A stretch of DNA of 64,000 nucleotides from Collybiopsis luxurians FD-317 M1 (taxonomy: Eukaryota; Basidiomycota; Agaricomycetes; Agaricales; Omphalotaceae), in assembly GCA_000827265.1 (NCBI GenBank), contig KN834761.1, forward strand, positions 844,322 through 908,321, in the 5' to 3' direction. The notes beneath the pieces were generated by a model. That model saw only the letters and a list, made by a program, of their open reading frames with translations, had not been told where the DNA came from and searched no databases. Position 1 is the first letter of the stretch, and each line of letters starts with the position of its first letter. Positions 23,068 through 35,459 of the stretch are shown in pieces. Position numbers and translations under genes: made by a program.

Positions 23068-26000
23068 GGAGAGCTGTTATTACATTCATGTTCCCTGAAA
23101 GAAAAGATTATATGGGCTGAAACTCCTCACTCGGTTTGTAAGGCCGCGATTATGGCGGTTCCACGATCCATTTTCCGCAGCGTACTTCGTTCAATTGACG
23201 GGTGTAAACATAAAGCACAGTTTAAAGTTACAGCCATATGGATAAAGACTTAAAGTTGAAGCAGGACTTGCTTACGAGCACTTACCCGTACTGCTGTCAC
23301 GGCAAACCGTACTTTCCGGTCGCGGTACAGATCCCTATCACAGCATAAGGTGCACATCTTGAGGAGTTTTTGTGAAACACGCACACACAAGACATGCACA
23401 CACATTGAAATCGGGTCTTGTGGCTGCCTCATTACATCCTTAGGAATTTAAGGAGTGTTCATTATTACAAGCCATTGGGCAAGGCGCTAGACCGATTATG
23501 ACAGGATGATGAACCAAATGCTTAGTGTTTGATGTTTTATTGCGCCACAAGCCAGAGAGCACGGAGTCGGGTTACCGTAACAATTGAACGTGCAAGTATG
23601 GACCGTGTCGATGAATTGCGCGGTATTACATGAGTAGTAAGTATGATGTGCAACTTGTGCACTGCGTACTTTGAAAACTCTGGAAATGAGATGAGAATTC
23701 CTTGAACAAAGTAACACCTTTGAGCTGGTGAGCTTTAAAGCTATCTCAATGAGCCCAGAGTAGCTGGCGTGAAAGACGTGCTAAGGTGGTAATGGTGGCA
23801 GGAAAAGTACCCCGTACTGTTGCATTTAGCTCACGACTATCTTTCTGTACCGCATAAGGATATGTCTTCCCTTTGTTCCTCTAGGCTGGCCACTGACTAA
23901 TGCTTTAGCAACCACTGTCTTTGTCGAAAGGCAGTTCAGTTGTGGTTGTCTTCTTGTGTCGAGCATTCAGAATCGACTGTCAGGCCAAACAGGATAGGCA
24001 TTGTGCTTAGGGAGTTGGAGTGCATGCAGACTAATTGACGATGCTGACCTCAAGGAAGTGGTAAAACTGCATGAGGTAAGTAGTGATATTTCTCTTTACA
24101 TTTAGCTTCATCCAATAAAATACTGTTCATTCCCGGTAAGTATTCAAGGAGCAGCGAGTAGTACGGATACTTGGAGGGTGACGGGTTGTCTGTGTGGCTG
24201 TATGTGGCCCGCTTCCTGGACCAGCTGGGGTGGGTTTTAAAAGGTACAGTTGCGGGAGGGTTTCTGCATACCCGCAAGATACCTGTGCTATTCACTAGGG
24301 ACAGTTTTACGCTACGAAATGCAACATTTAAATCAAGCTGGAAGGCGCTTCGGCTAAGCCACGGCAACACTATCATAGTAGCCTGTAGGATTATGTTCTG
24401 TGACAATGACTCATCCAATGTAGTCATACTGCTATGCGCAACCTTCATAGTCATTACTACTACTACTACTAGTAGACTACTAGTAAGTACTTTAAGTTGT
24501 CTCAATTCCGCATTACCATTAAGTACCATACAGTATATACTTCCACCGGGGCGCACACTCATCCATAGATACCAAATGCTCCAATGATTCCGACTTCCCC
24601 CCTCTTCCAGAGTTCCACACATGGGATACACTGGATCTCAGCAGGAGTTTGTAAACATTTATTCCACGGCTGCTCGGCCTGGGTGTAGACGTTCGATCTC
24701 CGCTAGCGTAGTAGTGTGTATATGCTCTCTTTGTATGTAGTTCTTTAGTTGAATCAACTCTATTCTTCCCTCCTTTGTCACCTCCTCGATTGAGTTCGTT
24801 TTCATTTCTATGGTTCTCGTCCCTATTTTTCACAGGCATTGAGGCTTCTCGGCACTGCCAATCTTACGTTGGGCTGATCCCGAGGCGTCAGTTGAAAATT
24901 TAGCGCTTGTTTAGCGCTCTTCCAGCTCTTTATCATCGACTATGAAGAAGCTTTCCAGTAAAGCTTAGTTTCACCCTTCAGATAGATTGGCTCGCGATTC
25001 ATCTATTTGTGGCTTTTCTGTGGTGTATTTTCTAGGGAGTAATCCACAGGCACTAAAAAGATACTACACTGCTTGTCCAGGGTCCCAAACATTTTTGAAC
25101 TTTTCCCGCCCTGACCTCGGCAGGGGGCAGGTCTCAGGAATGGCTCCAAGCTGAATTCATATTAACGGATAAATGTATACCGACAAGCTAGAATTGTTAT
25201 ACTTTCGAGGTTTCCGAGAGATTCGACGATCTTTGGATTAAAACTTAGTTAGAATGGATGGGGGCTCTGTACGTGAGCCTTTTGTGTAATCTTCCAATAC
25301 CAGCTGATGCCGAATAGCTCACACTTTACTCATGTCGGTCTACTTTCAGTGTATCGCAGGACGCAATCTTACAATCTATATCGTCGCCGTCCCCCATCTA
25401 TCCATATTCGGAGCTGGGTCACTCGGCGTACCGAAAGACTATGCGCTGCTCATATATTGCCTTGTTAGTTACTATATGCATAGAGAACTGTTGATCCCCG
25501 GCCTAAAGCCAATCCTATTTGCAATTTATCTGGTTATGTTAAAATTTGAATGTCATACCTGATTCCCGGAAAAGGTCACAGCCACAGCCAAGTCAAGAAA
25601 GTATTCATGTCGACATCTTTTACTTTTGCAGCTTTGTCCTAGCGGTGAAAAATCCATGTAGCTCGTACCGTGTCACTTAAACTGAAATTAAAGGACAGTA
25701 ACTTTGCACCCAGCAGGCCACGATGTTACAATTTCTTGTAGGTATGCCCCATCTCTCCAACAAAATACGTCGTCTGGCCCTATTACTTGACGAGTTTAAC
25801 TGACGGATTGCCACGAGGCTTGGTAGTCTTCGTTTAATAGTCTTCTTTGCAAAATCCGTGGGGACTTTTCTCTTATCCCTCACTTTGCCGGATTTACTAC
25901 TAATGCTATGGCTAATTACTGCTTTGATTTGATAACACAGACGACTTTGTTACGGTTGGTTTTCCCGTCATACGACAAAGAAGTACACATGTCTCTTCAC

Positions 26001-29000
26001 GAAAGTATACATCAACCTCCCGTGTTTCGCATTCCTTATACCGCCCTCACCCAGGTTTATTATGGCTGTTGCATGATGTTAGTCGTTCGGATACGCGTTA
26101 CCAAATTTTCTATCCGTGTCTGGTAGGTCGAAATTGAGATTGACTTGCAGAGCTGAGATTAGGTGAGATAGTACTTTCTTAATAGAGTAAAACTCACATT
26201 GCAACCGAGAGAGGAATCGCACAGCCGTGTTATAATACGCTGAAGGTAGCCGCTTCAGCTTAAATCATAGAATCAGCGTGTTTCAACTCTGTGAGGCACT
26301 TCCGTTTTGACTGCTCACCTCATCCCGCTTATTAACTGCATCCGGCCGAAATGAATTTCTTCTTGACAGACGCAGGTTCGAAGAATAAGGAGATAATACG
26401 CGATCTCGTTGCAAGGTGAAGAACCTCTTCATATCGGAATGACCGCCTACATAGAACACTGAAACATGCTGCTGACCAAATTTACCTCTTATCGATCGAT
26501 ACTCTGAGGTTCTTTCCCAAATCGATTCACAATTAGACCACGGAAGTTCGCTGAAGGCGATTTCTTTCCGCGGATTGCTAGTGGTTAATCCTCTTGCCGT
26601 TATTATTTGCAGAAAGTAGAATGATTTCCGAATTCGGCAAGTCGGGGTCCCGATATATTCAGTGCGCTTTTGTCAAACATGTCATGACTTCAAGATCCCC
26701 GATGGTTTGCGACCCCCAAACGTAGCAATTTCGGTTGCATTTCCGACTGGTTGAGTTTCAAGGGTTCCATCCTGCGGATAAATATCCATTGGAAGTATGA
26801 TTCGTTCCTAATCTGGTTAAGACGGGGAAGAGGTAGGTTCTTGTCTAGCATTACTTATAGAATAATTAGTTGGCGGGAGATTGTCATTTTGGGGGCCAAA
26901 TTAACATTAAAAAAACCCGGAAAATTTTGCATTTAACGGGTTCATTGCAAAAGCATATACACTTCGACAAATCGAATCCTGTGCCAGTGTATTATTCGTC
27001 GACACCACATTGTACACGTCCCATCTCCGTTTTACATTGATTGGAAATCGCAGATGAGAGAACAAGAGAGAACTAATTGCACCGGCGGTGCCTGGGGACG
27101 GGAACCTACGTTTTATTTCGAGTTTGTTATCACGAGCTCTTAGGTAGTGGTGCTGGTATTCGACCAGAACCTGAGGGCTTGTACAGGTATTTACGATTCT
27201 TCTGCATCGATACTCATAAATACTACAGCCTGAGACCCAATGGAAGATCTACCAGTCGACGGAAAGGTGAGCATATTCAACTGACGGATTCTGGATACCG
27301 CAATATAAATATGCAGAAGCTATTACATCGTTCTTTGGTCACATTCCACCTTTTGATTTCGGTGCATGAGACTCACACAAGCTCATACACCGTGTGCTCA
27401 CTTCTCGACTTGTATATCATTATATACTGACTACTATTCGTACCCAGGGGAGGATGCTCGTAGAACCTTGTCTTGAGCCCTAATCAGTAAAACAAGGCAC
27501 GTTCACAGTACAAACATATCGCAGATCTTTTTTTGAATTCTGATCTTGATCCTAGACCTCGCTGAGCTATGGCCCATCTACAGGCGTTGTTATCATGCTG
27601 CTTTCCAGCTACCTTCACACTGGAAGAAGGTCTTCGAAAATATATCCTTGATATGTGCCAGTGCGATAAAACACGCGGTGAGAAATGCAATCAGTTGGAT
27701 TCAACGACGAAAATACATATATTGTTGATTTGAAGGGTCCTACACACGCGGTAAGAAATGCAATCAGTTGAGTCCAAACAAACTAATTACTAGCTGGCTG
27801 ACGCACTTACCTCTCCATTTCAGGACTTTGGAGCCCGACACCTATCAAGCGGACCAAACTAGCGTGTAGGTTCCGGGCCAGGGAAAATCGAGAGTAGATA
27901 GATACTCTGTCATTGTTATCGCCCTTGGCCAATTAGCCCTCGTGAGTAACCGGAAAGATGTCGGCCATCACGAAGAATTGAGAATCGGAAGAATGGCGGT
28001 ATTGATTATATTATATATAGATATGAACATGATGGCACGGGAGGGGGGATCGTAGAATGCTACATCCCATGTAGGTACATCTTTTCTCTCGATTTTAAGC
28101 ACGGTTAATGGTACCTCGAAGATAGGAGAAAGCGGCCAGCCAGTGCTATACATGTACATGTGCGTTGTATGTACATCAAATTTTCCTCCTGTTCGTTCCA
28201 GTCCGCGCGTCTTCTGCTCCGCCCGCAATGTGGAGAGAAAAGGATGTACCTGTGTGATTTCACAGAATTCACTTACGGCGCCTGAAGTGCTTCCTTTTAG
28301 TCTAGCCGTACCCTTGTGTCAATTTGAATGGCTGTCGGTGTCAGAAATAAATCAGAGATCCGAGATTTTAAGTTGAAGTTCGGACTGGGCGAACCTGGCT
28401 GGTGGTACTCCGAAAAGGAAAGCTCTAAGAACGTGTCTTTAGCGTACAGATGTAGTCTAAAGATGTAGTCTAAAGACATAAAAACAACAGCCCTCGGTGT
28501 ACATACGAATCAGACACGATTACTCACAAATCCGAGTCACTGAGTCACTGAGTCACCGATGCGAAGAGGAAACTTGGGAACCGGGGAAGCAATGGACGTA
28601 AGTGCTAACGGCTTAGTGCTGATCGAGTCAGGGATTCTACTGGCTGGCTTGATTGGAGTCCTTGACTTGCGCTACCGCAGAGGTGAATCATCCGGCTACA
28701 AAGAGAGAACAAGAATCATTCATCCTTTGTCTAAAAATCGATCCGTGACCCACAACGTAAAATGAGATACACTCAGTATCCGGGCATTTAGGCTAAGACC
28801 AAACCTGAATAAGGTAGCCACGGGCTGGAGGTGAGAGCACGCTGCTGTCGTAGGATCTGAATAACAGCTGAAACGATATCATTTCAGATTTTTGTAGCAA
28901 ATGATTTATGATCATCTCAAGACGATTCTCACCTCGCAGTCGGGTCTTATGCTTGTTCTTGGTCGCGGTGATCGTTTCTAAGTCAAGTACGCTTGTTAGC

Positions 29001-30046
29001 TTAGTTTTCCAAATTATCCCTCAATGGAGCCCGTCTCATTCAACAGGATCCTCAAGTAAATTCTGAGATGCACGAAATTCTCTAAAAATGACTGTGATTA
29101 AAAATAATGCCATAATTTCCCTATCCTATATACTCATTGAACTCGTTCACACCATGTCCTTTGCAGCCAGCAAGCAACCGCCCCATTGTCGACTTCATCA
29201 ATGCACCGGTAACTAATGATCTTCAAAGACGAACATAGCATAGATTACGTAGACATCAAACATCTTATAGCGGAATAGCATGATCTGCAGATTTCGAATA
29301 GGTTTTTGAGCATATGTCGATGATGCCTAGCGTTGCCTACAATACTCTGACGTTCATAAAACGTTGTCTAATCCACTAGAACACATTTTTTCTTGTTCGG
29401 TGTTTCGGGTGATATGCACTATAGAGGAAAGGGTTCCAAGAGACATGAACGGCGAATTCTGCTAGTATCCCGGCACATCGTATACAATCCCTGTGAAAAA
29501 TGGCATTTATGAGAACATTCCGATAACCTGCCAATGCATATATGTTGAGTTTTTTAAGCGAGAATCCCAATGTCAGCTTGTTAAAAAAGAGCCCATTTTC
29601 GAAGGGAGAGCTAGACGTTGCGCTTGGAGTTTTTTCTAGAATCGGGTCTGAGCCTCGAAAATATCAGCCAATAGTTTAAGATTTCATTTTAATATTTCAT
29701 GTTTAATTTGCGGAATCAGTGACTGGAAGAGGCACGGAAGGCGGCAAGGGTAACCGGTCAAGGTACAGATTCCTGGGTCTGATTTTCCTAATTGAACTTA
29801 CTGATGGAAGTGGAACGGAAAAGGAAAGCATTCTCTCTCTCCCTGTCCTTACGTTACGCTTTAGGCGATGTGGCGGAGTTTATCTCTGGGTGAACGAGGT
29901 GATCACTGATGTATAAAAACTGAACGGCACTCACCTCGTGCCTTCCTTCCTGCGAAACCTTCCCTTTCCCGCCCGAGCGTTCATTTTTGCCTCCCCCCTT
30001 GCTCCCGACGATCACTTCCAGCGCCTGCTATAGCGCCTGTATTTCT
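23068..30046. other. gene-poor region of about 7 kb
   Basis: No gene could be supported on either strand. The longest ORF (24050-24631, minus) has no recognisable motif. A minus ORF at 23496-23717 is cysteine-containing (SCNTAQF..HTCTFNCYG..CSLAC) and might be a small-protein relic. Short direct repeats occur: ACGCGGT(G/A)AGAAATGCAATC at about 27675 and 27746, GATGTAGTCTAAA twice at 28450-28475, and GAGTCACT units at 28538-28556. The region may hold decayed mobile DNA. Confidence 0.4.
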
Positions 30047-31742
30047 ATGCCCGCTGAACGTTCCAGAGGCTCGCGGCGTTGCGGCGCTGATGGTGGGACC
30101 TTTTTCCTTATCGCATACATTCAACTAGTCTGATCAGTTTGGGTTTTTCAAATTTCAGGTAATCAGCTAGTTTGGACTGTGCCTGTCGAACCTGCTTCTC
30201 CCAGCGGTATTTCCTTCACTCCAAATATCACCCCCATCACCTTTAACGAACCCGAAATGGGTTCCGTGGATGCTCCCGAGTCGGACCTCTTTCCCTCCGC
30301 CAGTGACCCTTCTTCTCCTCGTCGGCCGGCCCACTCTAAGAAGAAAGCTGAGAATCACATCCCCCGTCCCCCGAACGCCTTCATTCTCTTCCGCTCCTCA
30401 TTCATTAAGAGTCAGCATGTTTCTACGGAAGTTGAAACCAACCATAGCACTCTTTCAAAAATTATTGGTCTAACTTGGCAAAACCTTCCGGAGGATGAGC
30501 GCCAGGTATGGCACGGAAAGGCAAAAGCTGCCCTCGATGATCATAAACGCAAGTTTCCTCAATACGCCTTCCGGCCACTGCACACCAAATCTAAAGGAGG
30601 GACTGAAAAGCGGAAGGTTAGGGAAGTAGGCCCGAAGGATATGAAGCGTTGTGCTAAGATCGCCGAGTTGTTAGTAGAAGGTAAGAAGGGAGTGGAACTG
30701 GATGCCGCTATCCAGGAATTCGACAAGCACCATGTACCGGAAGTTGAGACTCGGTTTGAAGCACCTATGACCGAACGAACGTTCCGACGTTCTTCTCCTT
30801 CCATCAAGATTGAAGACGATGAAGAGACGCAACCGGCGACTTCACCTGCTCCCCAATTTCCCGAAGAGCCCCAGTCACGTTCTTCGTCGCCGGGTTCCCC
30901 TCCACCTCTCATTGACCCAGACGCACTCCCGCACTATCTGATGGCCTCGTCACCCTTAACCGAAATCCCCCCTCCTACATCCTCGCAGACTTCATTAGAC
31001 GGTAACTACGTTTTCTCGTCCAAGGAGGAATCTTCATTTGTACGTCAATTTTCTTTTATTCCGCTCCTTCTCCTTTATGCAATTGTATTTAACCATTCAA
31101 TAGAACACCACATTCTCTTTCGACCCATCAACTTCCTCCGCCTCGCCTTCCATGAGTCTCACTACTGATGACTCGATATCGAATGCATATGGCATTTTCG
31201 ACCAAACCACCTTTTGCGCCCCGCAAACTCGTCCATCACTTTCGATAAATACCTCGTACCCGGATCCCACCTATTTAAGTGATTGGACCAGGTCGTCATC
31301 TCCGATTAGCATCCCGTCAACGCCATGTTACTCTGTAAGCCCGATGCCAGGACAGTATCATACGACGTTGAATTCATCATATTTACACCCCCTTCGTCAC
31401 GCTTCCTCCTGCTCATCTCTCGAGTCGACAACGTCTTTCGACTCGGCTAGCTCGTATGAAGACTTTCCGAAGGATTACGATTCTATTGATCCCTCAATGA
31501 CATCGGCTCACGCTTACTCTCAGTATCCTCCGGAGATGCCGATATTTATCGCATCTAATGATACGACGGACTTTTGCACTAGTCCTTACGAACCTTCATT
31601 GATTGCTCCGATATCTTCGCCGATGGATAAACTCCATTTCGCAAAATTCCAGGGGCAGTACCCGTACCTCAATCCTGACGACTCCCTCGCTATAGACTTT
31701 TCCACATTCACTTCCCTTCCCCTCTCCTTGAGCCAGTGTTAA
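30047..31742 (+). CDS. HMG-box transcription factor, MATA_HMG-like
   Basis: Model: join(30047..30092, 30171..31039, 31104..31742), 517 residues; introns 78 and 64 nt. The start MPAERSRGSRR joins in phase to DVWTVPVEP through a CTAG acceptor; relatives in other mushrooms also begin with a short MPA/basic stretch. Residues 79-151 are one HMG box of the sequence-specific type (IPRPPNAFILFRSSFI ... HSTLSKIIGLTWQNLPEDER ... HKRKFPQYAFRP). The remainder is Ser/Pro-rich and acidic, suited to activation or regulation. Such HMG proteins control mating and development in basidiomycetes, but paralogs are many and no mating-type locus partner (homeodomain or pheromone receptor gene) is seen here. An alternative start is the ATG at 30090 with the acceptor at 30166. 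Confidence 0.85.
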
Positions 31743-34103
31743 TTCTGGTAAGGGATTCGCCTTAGAATCCTTATACGTTCATTTCCCTTTATCGGTCCGT
31801 GTCATTCTTTTGGTTAAACTCTCATTTTTCTTCTTTTCTTCTGAGACGGACCGCGCGAGACGCTTCTACTACCTGGTTTCTCTTTCCTCGTCTTGTGCTT
31901 TAGATGATTGTGGAGATGTATTAACAGAAAGGATAAAGGTTTATTCTTGATTTAACTTGATTTATAATATTTACCTTCTACCTACGTTTCTCTTCCTTGC
32001 AGCTCCCGAAGCGATTCCTACACCCTTCATACTAACTTATCTGTACCCTCAACCCAAGCCATCCGACTCCTTCTCCACCTCCACCCGCTACGAAGTCACG
32101 CCACCCACCTTGATTTATTATTTGGGACGTACAAAATATTTAATTTTTCTCGCGAAGACGCCACCCCAAGGTCGACGGTTCCGGCTCTAGGTTAGAGGAT
32201 TTTTATCATTTGATTTCTCGTCCCTTTCTCTTCCTATCTATTCTCGTACGTACGACTGGTGTTCCCCTTCTCATTTTTTTTTTCATATACTGTTCGTTGT
32301 CCAAATGTATCATAGTGGGATTGTACTTTGTATATTACCATACATTACAGGAGAGTTTCAATGTCCGTTAGGTAGAAGGAAATGAATAAATGCCTTTATT
32401 TTATTCCGCATAGATGGGAAGGGAAGGGGATTTCGACGTGAAACATGGGATACAAGTCATCCGTATATTCGGGCTAAGCATAGGCTGAAGGCGTTAGACA
32501 GATTTTCCCATGAAACCGCCCAAGTGCTCACAAACCTTAAAAAATTCCCGCGCGGATCTGTTATACAAAGTGTTATTTCTGAACAGAATGTTTGTTCGTT
32601 TTCTGATGAGTAATTGATATCTGTCCTTTGTATATTAATTGTGTACGTCGATGATGAAATCGGCATCAGGGTATTCAGTTCATGGAGTATTGTGCCGCAA
32701 GAATAGTGGCCAGATCGCCTACCCGCAGGCAAACATACACCTGCATACACTTGGCCTCGACTCGCGGGAGGCCGTAAGTAACCAACAAGCCGCGACTGAG
32801 AAGGACATGACGTTCAGTTAACTATTCTTGAGATTTCATGATGAGACTTGATAAAGGTTCATACGCCGTGTGTCTGTTTGGACACCCGGACAGGGCTTGC
32901 ACTTAAATTACGATTTTCTACATACAAATGTCCAGTATTTCCAGGAACAGCAACTCAAATGAGAAGTGAAAGCATATACGACCTCCGCCCTCGTCGGTGG
33001 ATAGTAGATATGTACGTCCAAAAATCAACAGCCAGCATATACTATTGACGTACATATGCACGTTCCACAGGGAAGTCAATAGTACCCTTCAAGTTGGTCA
33101 GGGATTGACACGAAAAATTCTTTCTGAAAAAAGCTGATTCAAGTTTTTCCAGCCCGGTCTGGAGGTCCTATTCTAGATCTCTGAGACCGGAGTATATCTC
33201 CGTTTTTCTCCGTCTCAGAGTCCGAAATCCACAACCACATGCAAATCATCTCTGGCCTCGAGGCAAATCAAAGCATTCGTCACAAAGTACTCATCCCAAC
33301 CTGGAAGTCCTAAAGACGAGCTTCCCTCGCCGACAACTTGGTACTTGCCGGATTGGAGGCCTTAGCTCCTTCTCGAAGTCTTAGATTATCTACTAAGCGC
33401 TGTAATGGAAGTCGCTTAATCTAGGCGAGAAACAGCGGCTCTTGCGATCGATGTAATAACTCTTCGGACCTCGTTTAAAGGAATTCGAAGCTAAATAATA
33501 GATGCCTCGAGGCTGCGGAGAGTATACATACCTAGAAGGACCGGCTGTGGTCGGAAATGAAATGTGTAGTGACTTTACTACGAGAAAGGGTACAATTCGA
33601 CGTCGTCGTACGTTTCTAGTACCGAAGCCGGCTATAGGGAAGAACAGAACACCGCAGGTGGGGCCCCGGGTGGGGTCAGAAGTATCCGTTCCTGCCAGTG
33701 GTACCTCTAACTTTTCATCCAGGTGTGAAAACACGTTGAATGAAATTTACTATCCAAGTGGATAGTCTATCGAATCCATCTGAGGATCTGCAACGTGTTG
33801 AGTCTGAGTTTGAGTTTGAGTCCAGACCAACGCATACGTAACTCCAAGGATTTCTGAACCGGACCTTCATGCGGCGCCAGAGGGACCAACGCCACTAGGC
33901 TCGAGCTTGAGTGGGAGATTAGCCGCCTTGAACTGCTATATCACTGCGTATGCAGCCGTTTCATATTTTTACATGACACTGTTTGATGTCTCGGTCCGGG
34001 TGCTCCCCTCACACGGGCGCCTGATTGCTTGCTCGGGTATCAAACTTAGAGAAATTACTCAGAGAAATTACAATCCAAAGGCGCCTGCACCTAGATTATC
34101 TAT
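31743..34103. other. intergenic, nothing recognised
   Basis: The 3' flank of the HMG gene, then about 2 kb with no supported gene. TTTGAGTTTGAG-type short repeats occur near 33805. Confidence 0.4.
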
Positions 34104-35459
34104 CTAATCAATCACCGACTCTAGGCAGGTCGAAGCAAGTTCGGAGTCAGACTTCATAGGGGGACCCGATTCCGTGGATACTCCAACAGCTACTCGAATG
34201 AGGACGAATGCAAACACGATACCCTGCACATTGAATGAGCATTTTAATTACCCTTGAACAGGAAAGGGACTAACAATCAACTGAGTTACCTGTAGGTTTG
34301 CACGCAAAAGAGGGAAGGAATAATTCATTTCTGGAACACGGAGAAGGATAAACACTCTTACCGCATCAATTAAAAGATAGACTATATGCATTTTGAGAGA
34401 ATAACATATCAGGATCGCGAGCAACGTAGCAGAGTAGATAGCCCCGGACTCTGAGATTACACCGGCGATAAAGATGCCACTGCAACCAGCGCGCGCGCTT
34501 GTTCCCAACATAGGGCATGAAACGAATATTTCGCTTGCTTCTTTAACTTGACGGTGGAGCCAATAAATCCTACCAGCAATCAGGACTACATTTTACAAAT
34601 CACATTAGAACGCGGGTCATCTAAGTCTGTAAACACTTACCCGTGGATGCAAGATTAGTGATCAAAGTTAGTACGAAAAAGAGCAAGACCGGATCGTATA
34701 GCCAGCTCTCAAATATAGAGGCCCCAGTCCAGCCTTGGGCCATCCGTTGCAGCACATAGATCGAAATGCCTAGACAAGATAAGTTAAGCGGATTTTATAA
34801 TACTATATACACAGGAAGAAGGTGAGATCCCTCACCGACGCTGGCAAGAAAGAGCGCAAGCATGGGTGCCAGAACTTTCTTATTTCCCCCCCAAACGACG
34901 TATAAACGGTAAATCTGTAAGACCAATCTTTTAGACAGATTCTGTCTATGTATCACAAGAACATACCACAAAAGCATCACCCACATATGTCTGCAAAAAG
35001 TATGTCGTTGTCTTGAGAATATATTCCGAACTATTGACTCCGACCAAAATCTCGTCCAAGTCTGAGATCGGGTTAATCTTCCCACTTGTATCGGTTGTAG
35101 AGGCAGATGAGTCAAAGAAAGCGTATAGCGTTCGTTGTAAGTGTATCGAAAGGTGCTGAAAGCAAATCGTCATTTATGAAGCCTTCTACTCGAAAACAGC
35201 AACCTACCAAAGTAGCAAGCAAAAACATAACAAGGATAACCCCGAGGATTCTTACCGTCCCTCTTGATCGACTGTGTTTGGTATGTCGTCTCCGCATTAC
35301 CAGGATGACCGCTATAAGGGCCAGAAGCAGAAAAAAGCCTGAAAAATCCCGTTTCCATCAGCCAAACTAAGTCTCATAACAGAGTGTATCAATATTACCA
35401 TAGAGTACACTTTCGACGAAAACAGCTATTATGCTCAGCTCGCCTAGCCCGACGGCCAT
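34104..35459 (-). CDS. seven-helix membrane protein, Agaricomycete family (first)
   Basis: Minus-strand model, eight exons: 35399..35459, 35208..35338, 34967..35155, 34836..34914, 34641..34769, 34362..34585, 34275..34289, 34104..34223; 315 residues, all phases consistent. Seven hydrophobic spans can be followed: ELSIIAVFVESVLYG / FFLLLALIAVILV; LGVILVMFLLATLHL; YVGDAFVIYRLYVVWG; APMLALFLASVGISI; PVLLFFVLTLITNLAS; ESGAIYSATLLAILICYSL; QLIGIVFAFVLIRVAVG. The landmarks IYRLYVVWG, ESGAIYS and the final G-I-V-F..IRV are typical of an abundant mushroom membrane family with no known ligand. Exon 7 is only 15 nt and has a weak GTTAGT donor, so this junction is the least certain. The C-terminal tail is short and acidic/polar. 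Confidence 0.78.

Noticed and set aside
24050..24631. 193-codon minus-strand ORF
   Set aside because: No motif, signal or domain; ordinary chance length for this base composition, and no splice context.
30090..30166. Alternative start of the HMG gene with a one-codon exon like the F-box genes
   Set aside because: In phase and possible, but the longer first exon from 30047 gives an N-terminus that better resembles related proteins.
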